This document shows, piece by piece, positions 61,908 to 64,000 of a stretch of DNA of 64,000 nt. Source of the stretch: an uncultured Bacteroidales bacterium (lineage in GTDB: Bacteria > Bacteroidota > Bacteroidia > Bacteroidales > P3); the NCBI GenBank assembly GCA_900315935.1, contig ONBB01000007.1, forward strand, positions 1 to 64,000, given 5' to 3'. Made by a program: the position numbers and the translations under genes. Numbering within the stretch: position 1 is the stretch's first letter; the number at the start of each line of letters is the position of its first letter. The notes below the pieces were generated by a model. That model saw only the letters and a program-made list of their open reading frames with translations, ran no database searches and had not been told where the DNA came from.

Positions 61908-64000
61908 TTAAAGTGTGTCTCCCTCCTCGGAAGAGCCGTCTTTGGCGCCTTTTTCGAGTTCCATTTTGCCGAAGCGGAGCGTGATGCCGGCGGAGATGTA
62001 GCGGCTGTTAAGCATCTTCTGGGTGCTCTCGCTGAGGTAGTAGGGGTTGGTGTTTTCGGAGCCGGAGCCGCGGCTGGCGCCCCAGTTGAAGAGGTCCTGG
62101 ATATTGACGAAGACGGAGAGCTTGCGTTTGAAGAAGTCGCTGCGGGCGCCGATGTTGAAGAAGAAGCGCTCCTTGCGGACCGACATCAGGCCGAGCGTGG
62201 GCGAAGTGTAGTTGAACGAGGCGGTAATCTGGTACTGGTCCAGCACCTTGGCCCAGGCGTTGACGCGGACGCTCCACGACCACATGTCGTCCTGCACCGT
62301 GCGGCCGCGGTAGTTCTCCATGCGGTAGCCGTAGTCGTAGAGGTTGGCATAGAGGCGCACGTTGAAGAAGCCGGTGGGTCGGTAGGTGAGGTTGAGTGAG
62401 CCGCCGTAGCGCCACGAGGTGCCCATGTTGTAGGGCATGGAGTAGTTGATCCAGCGGTCGAGGAACTCGTCGAACTTGGATTCGGTGAGCGAGCTGATTT
62501 CATTGGTGGAGAGGCGGCCGTAGAGGTCGACGCTGATGTTTCCGAAGCGTTCGAAGTATTTGGCCCAACCGGCCTCGGCGTTGTGGGTGAGGCTGTTGCG
62601 CAGGCCGTCGGGGTTGCCGGTGGAGTAGGAGTCCTCGCCGTAGGTGCGGAAGCGGGTGAGGTTCTTGTGGGAGGGATCCTTCATGCGGAGCGAGTAGTTG
62701 AACTTAAAGTTGTGCATGTCGTCGGTGCGGTAGGTGAGGTGGAACGAGGGGCGGAGCTTGAAGTGGAGGAGGGTGCTGTCGTCGGCGAACTGTGTCATGT
62801 CGGTCTGGTAGCTGTAGGCGGTGTTTTCCACCTCGACACCGAGGCCGGCGGAGAGGGTGAGGTTGCCCCAGCGGTGGGTCCAGTTGACATCGGCCGAGGC
62901 ATCCAACTCGCGCAGGGCCAGCTCGTAGGTGCGCAGGAGGTCGACGCTGTCGTAGCTGCCCGAGGTGCCGAGGTAGAAGCGGTTGAAGGCGTTGCGTTCG
63001 TCCTCGTAGTCGAGGCGCAGGCCGTAGGAGAGCTCGCCGTCCTTGGAGTAGGGGCGGTTGTAGCGGGCACTGAAGTCGAGCCCCATGTCGTGGCCTTCGG
63101 AGAGCATATAGCGGTTCTCGTCGAGGTCGCTGTAGGTGGTGTAGAGGCGGTGGTAGTACTCATCGGAACTGTTTTGGGAGAGACGCATGCGGGCACTGAG
63201 GCGCAGGTTGTGGCCACGCTTGTCGAACTTCTTGGAGTATTCGACGCCGAGGTCGCCGAAGCCCCGGGTGGAGGCATTGGTGTCGGAGAGGGAGTAGGCG
63301 AAGAGGCTGTCGAGTTCGAGTGGCCAGAAGAGCTGCTCGGTGCTGCGGGTGGAGAGCGAGCGGTTGAGGTTGTAGTTGAGGCCGCCGCTGAACTCGATGT
63401 CGGAGGTGGAGTCGATTTCATAGTTCACCGAGGCGAAGAGGTTGGCGCCGTAGGAGCGGTTGCCGCTGGTGGCGGTGTCGGTCTGACGCATGACGGTGTC
63501 GTATTCGTTGCCGCCCGTACCGTCCTGGCGGGTGAGCGACCAAGCACTCGACTCGTTGTCGCGGAACGAGTAGCGGAACGAGCCGAAGAGGTTGACACTC
63601 ACGCGCTCCTTGGCCCACATATAGCTCGCCCACGGCGAGACGAAGGGCTGGTTGGAGCCGTTGACACCGAAGGAGAAGAACTGGTTGCTCTTGATGTGGG
63701 CCGAGGTGATGATGTTGATGACCGCCTCGGCGTCGGTGGCATACTTGGCGGAGGGGTTGGTGATGGTCTCGATGCGCGCCAGGGCGTTGGCGGGCAGGGT
63801 CTGCAGGTAGGTCTTGAGGTTCTCCTCGGTGAGTTTGGAGGGCTTGTCGTTGATCCAGATCTCCACGCTGCTCACACCGCGGAGCGAGATATTGCCCTCC
63901 ACGTCGACCTCCACGCCCGGGGCGTTTTGGAGGGCGTCCTCGGTGGTGCCGGTCTGGATGGAGGGGTCGTCCTCGACGTTGTAGACCAGCTTCTCGCCAT
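61908..64000 (-). CDS. TonB-dependent-receptor-like outer-membrane beta-barrel protein, 5' end outside the window
   Basis: About 696 codons are visible; the frame is open to the right edge, so the signal peptide and N-terminal carboxypeptidase-like domain are missing. The first visible part is a plug domain (TTEDALQNAPGVEVDVEGNI, SLRGVSSVEIWINDKPSKL, RIETITNPSAKY). A long barrel with repeated aromatic strands follows, for example SWRYGGSLNLTYRPTGFFNV. This is the OMP_b-brl_3 / TonB receptor type of Bacteroidota. No SusD partner is visible downstream, so polysaccharide uptake is not indicated. The C-terminal tail after LRFGKMEL is charged and hydrophilic. Confidence 0.88.
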   Translation of the reverse strand, partial: GEKLVYNVEDDPSIQTGTTEDALQNAPGVEVDVEGNISLRGVSSVEIWINDKPSKLTEENLKTYLQTLPANALARIETITNPSAKYATDAEAVINIITSAHIKSNQFFSFGVNGSNQPFVSPWASYMWAKERVSVNLFGSFRYSFRDNESSAWSLTRQDGTGGNEYDTVMRQTDTATSGNRSYGANLFASVNYEIDSTSDIEFSGGLNYNLNRSLSTRSTEQLFWPLELDSLFAYSLSDTNASTRGFGDLGVEYSKKFDKRGHNLRLSARMRLSQNSSDEYYHRLYTTYSDLDENRYMLSEGHDMGLDFSARYNRPYSKDGELSYGLRLDYEDERNAFNRFYLGTSGSYDSVDLLRTYELALRELDASADVNWTHRWGNLTLSAGLGVEVENTAYSYQTDMTQFADDSTLLHFKLRPSFHLTYRTDDMHNFKFNYSLRMKDPSHKNLTRFRTYGEDSYSTGNPDGLRNSLTHNAEAGWAKYFERFGNISVDLYGRLSTNEISSLTESKFDEFLDRWINYSMPYNMGTSWRYGGSLNLTYRPTGFFNVRLYANLYDYGYRMENYRGRTVQDDMWSWSVRVNAWAKVLDQYQITASFNYTSPTLGLMSVRKERFFFNIGARSDFFKRKLSVFVNIQDLFNWGASRGSGSENTNPYYLSESTQKMLNSRYISAGITLRFGKMELEKGAKDGSSEEGDTL

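Overview
The window reads as chromosome of a GC-rich member of the order Bacteroidales (phylum Bacteroidota). Evidence: most genes sit behind the Bacteroidota -7 promoter element TAnnTTTG; secreted proteins include a C10 peptidase with a type IX secretion (Por) C-terminal sorting domain and a BspA-like leucine-rich repeat protein; a DUF6266 protein and large TonB-type barrels are present; and the core gene order (rimP-nusA-infB; thrS-infC-rpmI-rplT-rplS; rpsF-rpsR-rplI) fits. I would not name a genus.

Layout. 1-1368: edge of an MBOAT acyltransferase and a ferredoxin-tailed aldo/keto reductase. 1434-15791: an AT-rich, minus-strand defence island. In transcription order: m5C methyltransferase D; m5C methyltransferase C; a dual-GHKL kinase-like ATPase; a receiver-domain protein; a caspase/gingipain-like cysteine peptidase; m5C methyltransferases B and A; a McrB-like GTPase; a McrC/LlaJI-type nuclease; RhuM; Vsr. 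From methyltransferase C onward the genes overlap or nearly touch. 15879-16954: DUF6266 protein and tRNA-Arg. 17067-21736: infB, nusA, rimP. 22033-25737: aspS, menA and menG/ubiE, overlapping. 25996-33923: a Sel1-repeat protein and a 1,992-residue adhesin. 34109-37709: thrS (apparently broken), infC, rpmI, rplT, rplS. 37805-43321: low-molecular-weight phosphatase, PurL-like fragment, methylmalonyl-CoA mutase, BspA-like protein, LysE exporter. 43451-49510: DUF177 and L32, two outer-membrane proteins, a HerA-like ATPase, a beta-helix lipoprotein. 49664-53758: hydrogenase regulator and HydG, an outer-membrane protein, LuxS and MTA/SAH nucleosidase. 53880-58005: histidine kinase, C10 peptidase, L9, S18, S6. 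58099-64000: six-tRNA cluster, mutS, tRNA-Gln, and a TonB-type barrel running off the edge.

The strongest candidate for a new system is the three-gene set at 9909-13300: a protein with an N-terminal MORC/Hsp90-type ATPase and a C-terminal histidine-kinase-like module, a receiver with every phosphorelay residue, and a caspase-like peptidase with a His/Cys pair. The three are translationally coupled and lie inside an LlaJI/McrBC-type restriction operon. The arrangement suggests phosphorelay control of a suicide or regulatory protease as a back-up to restriction. This is inference from gene content.

A second theme is repeats. Short tandem arrays of 7-9 bp units and palindromic elements occur between genes and also in frame inside genes: menG/ubiE carries a 102-bp unit nearly four times, and vsr, menA, the DUF6266 gene and the PurL-like gene have smaller insertions. 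Arrays also abut the infB and rpmI stop codons and the rpsR start codon.
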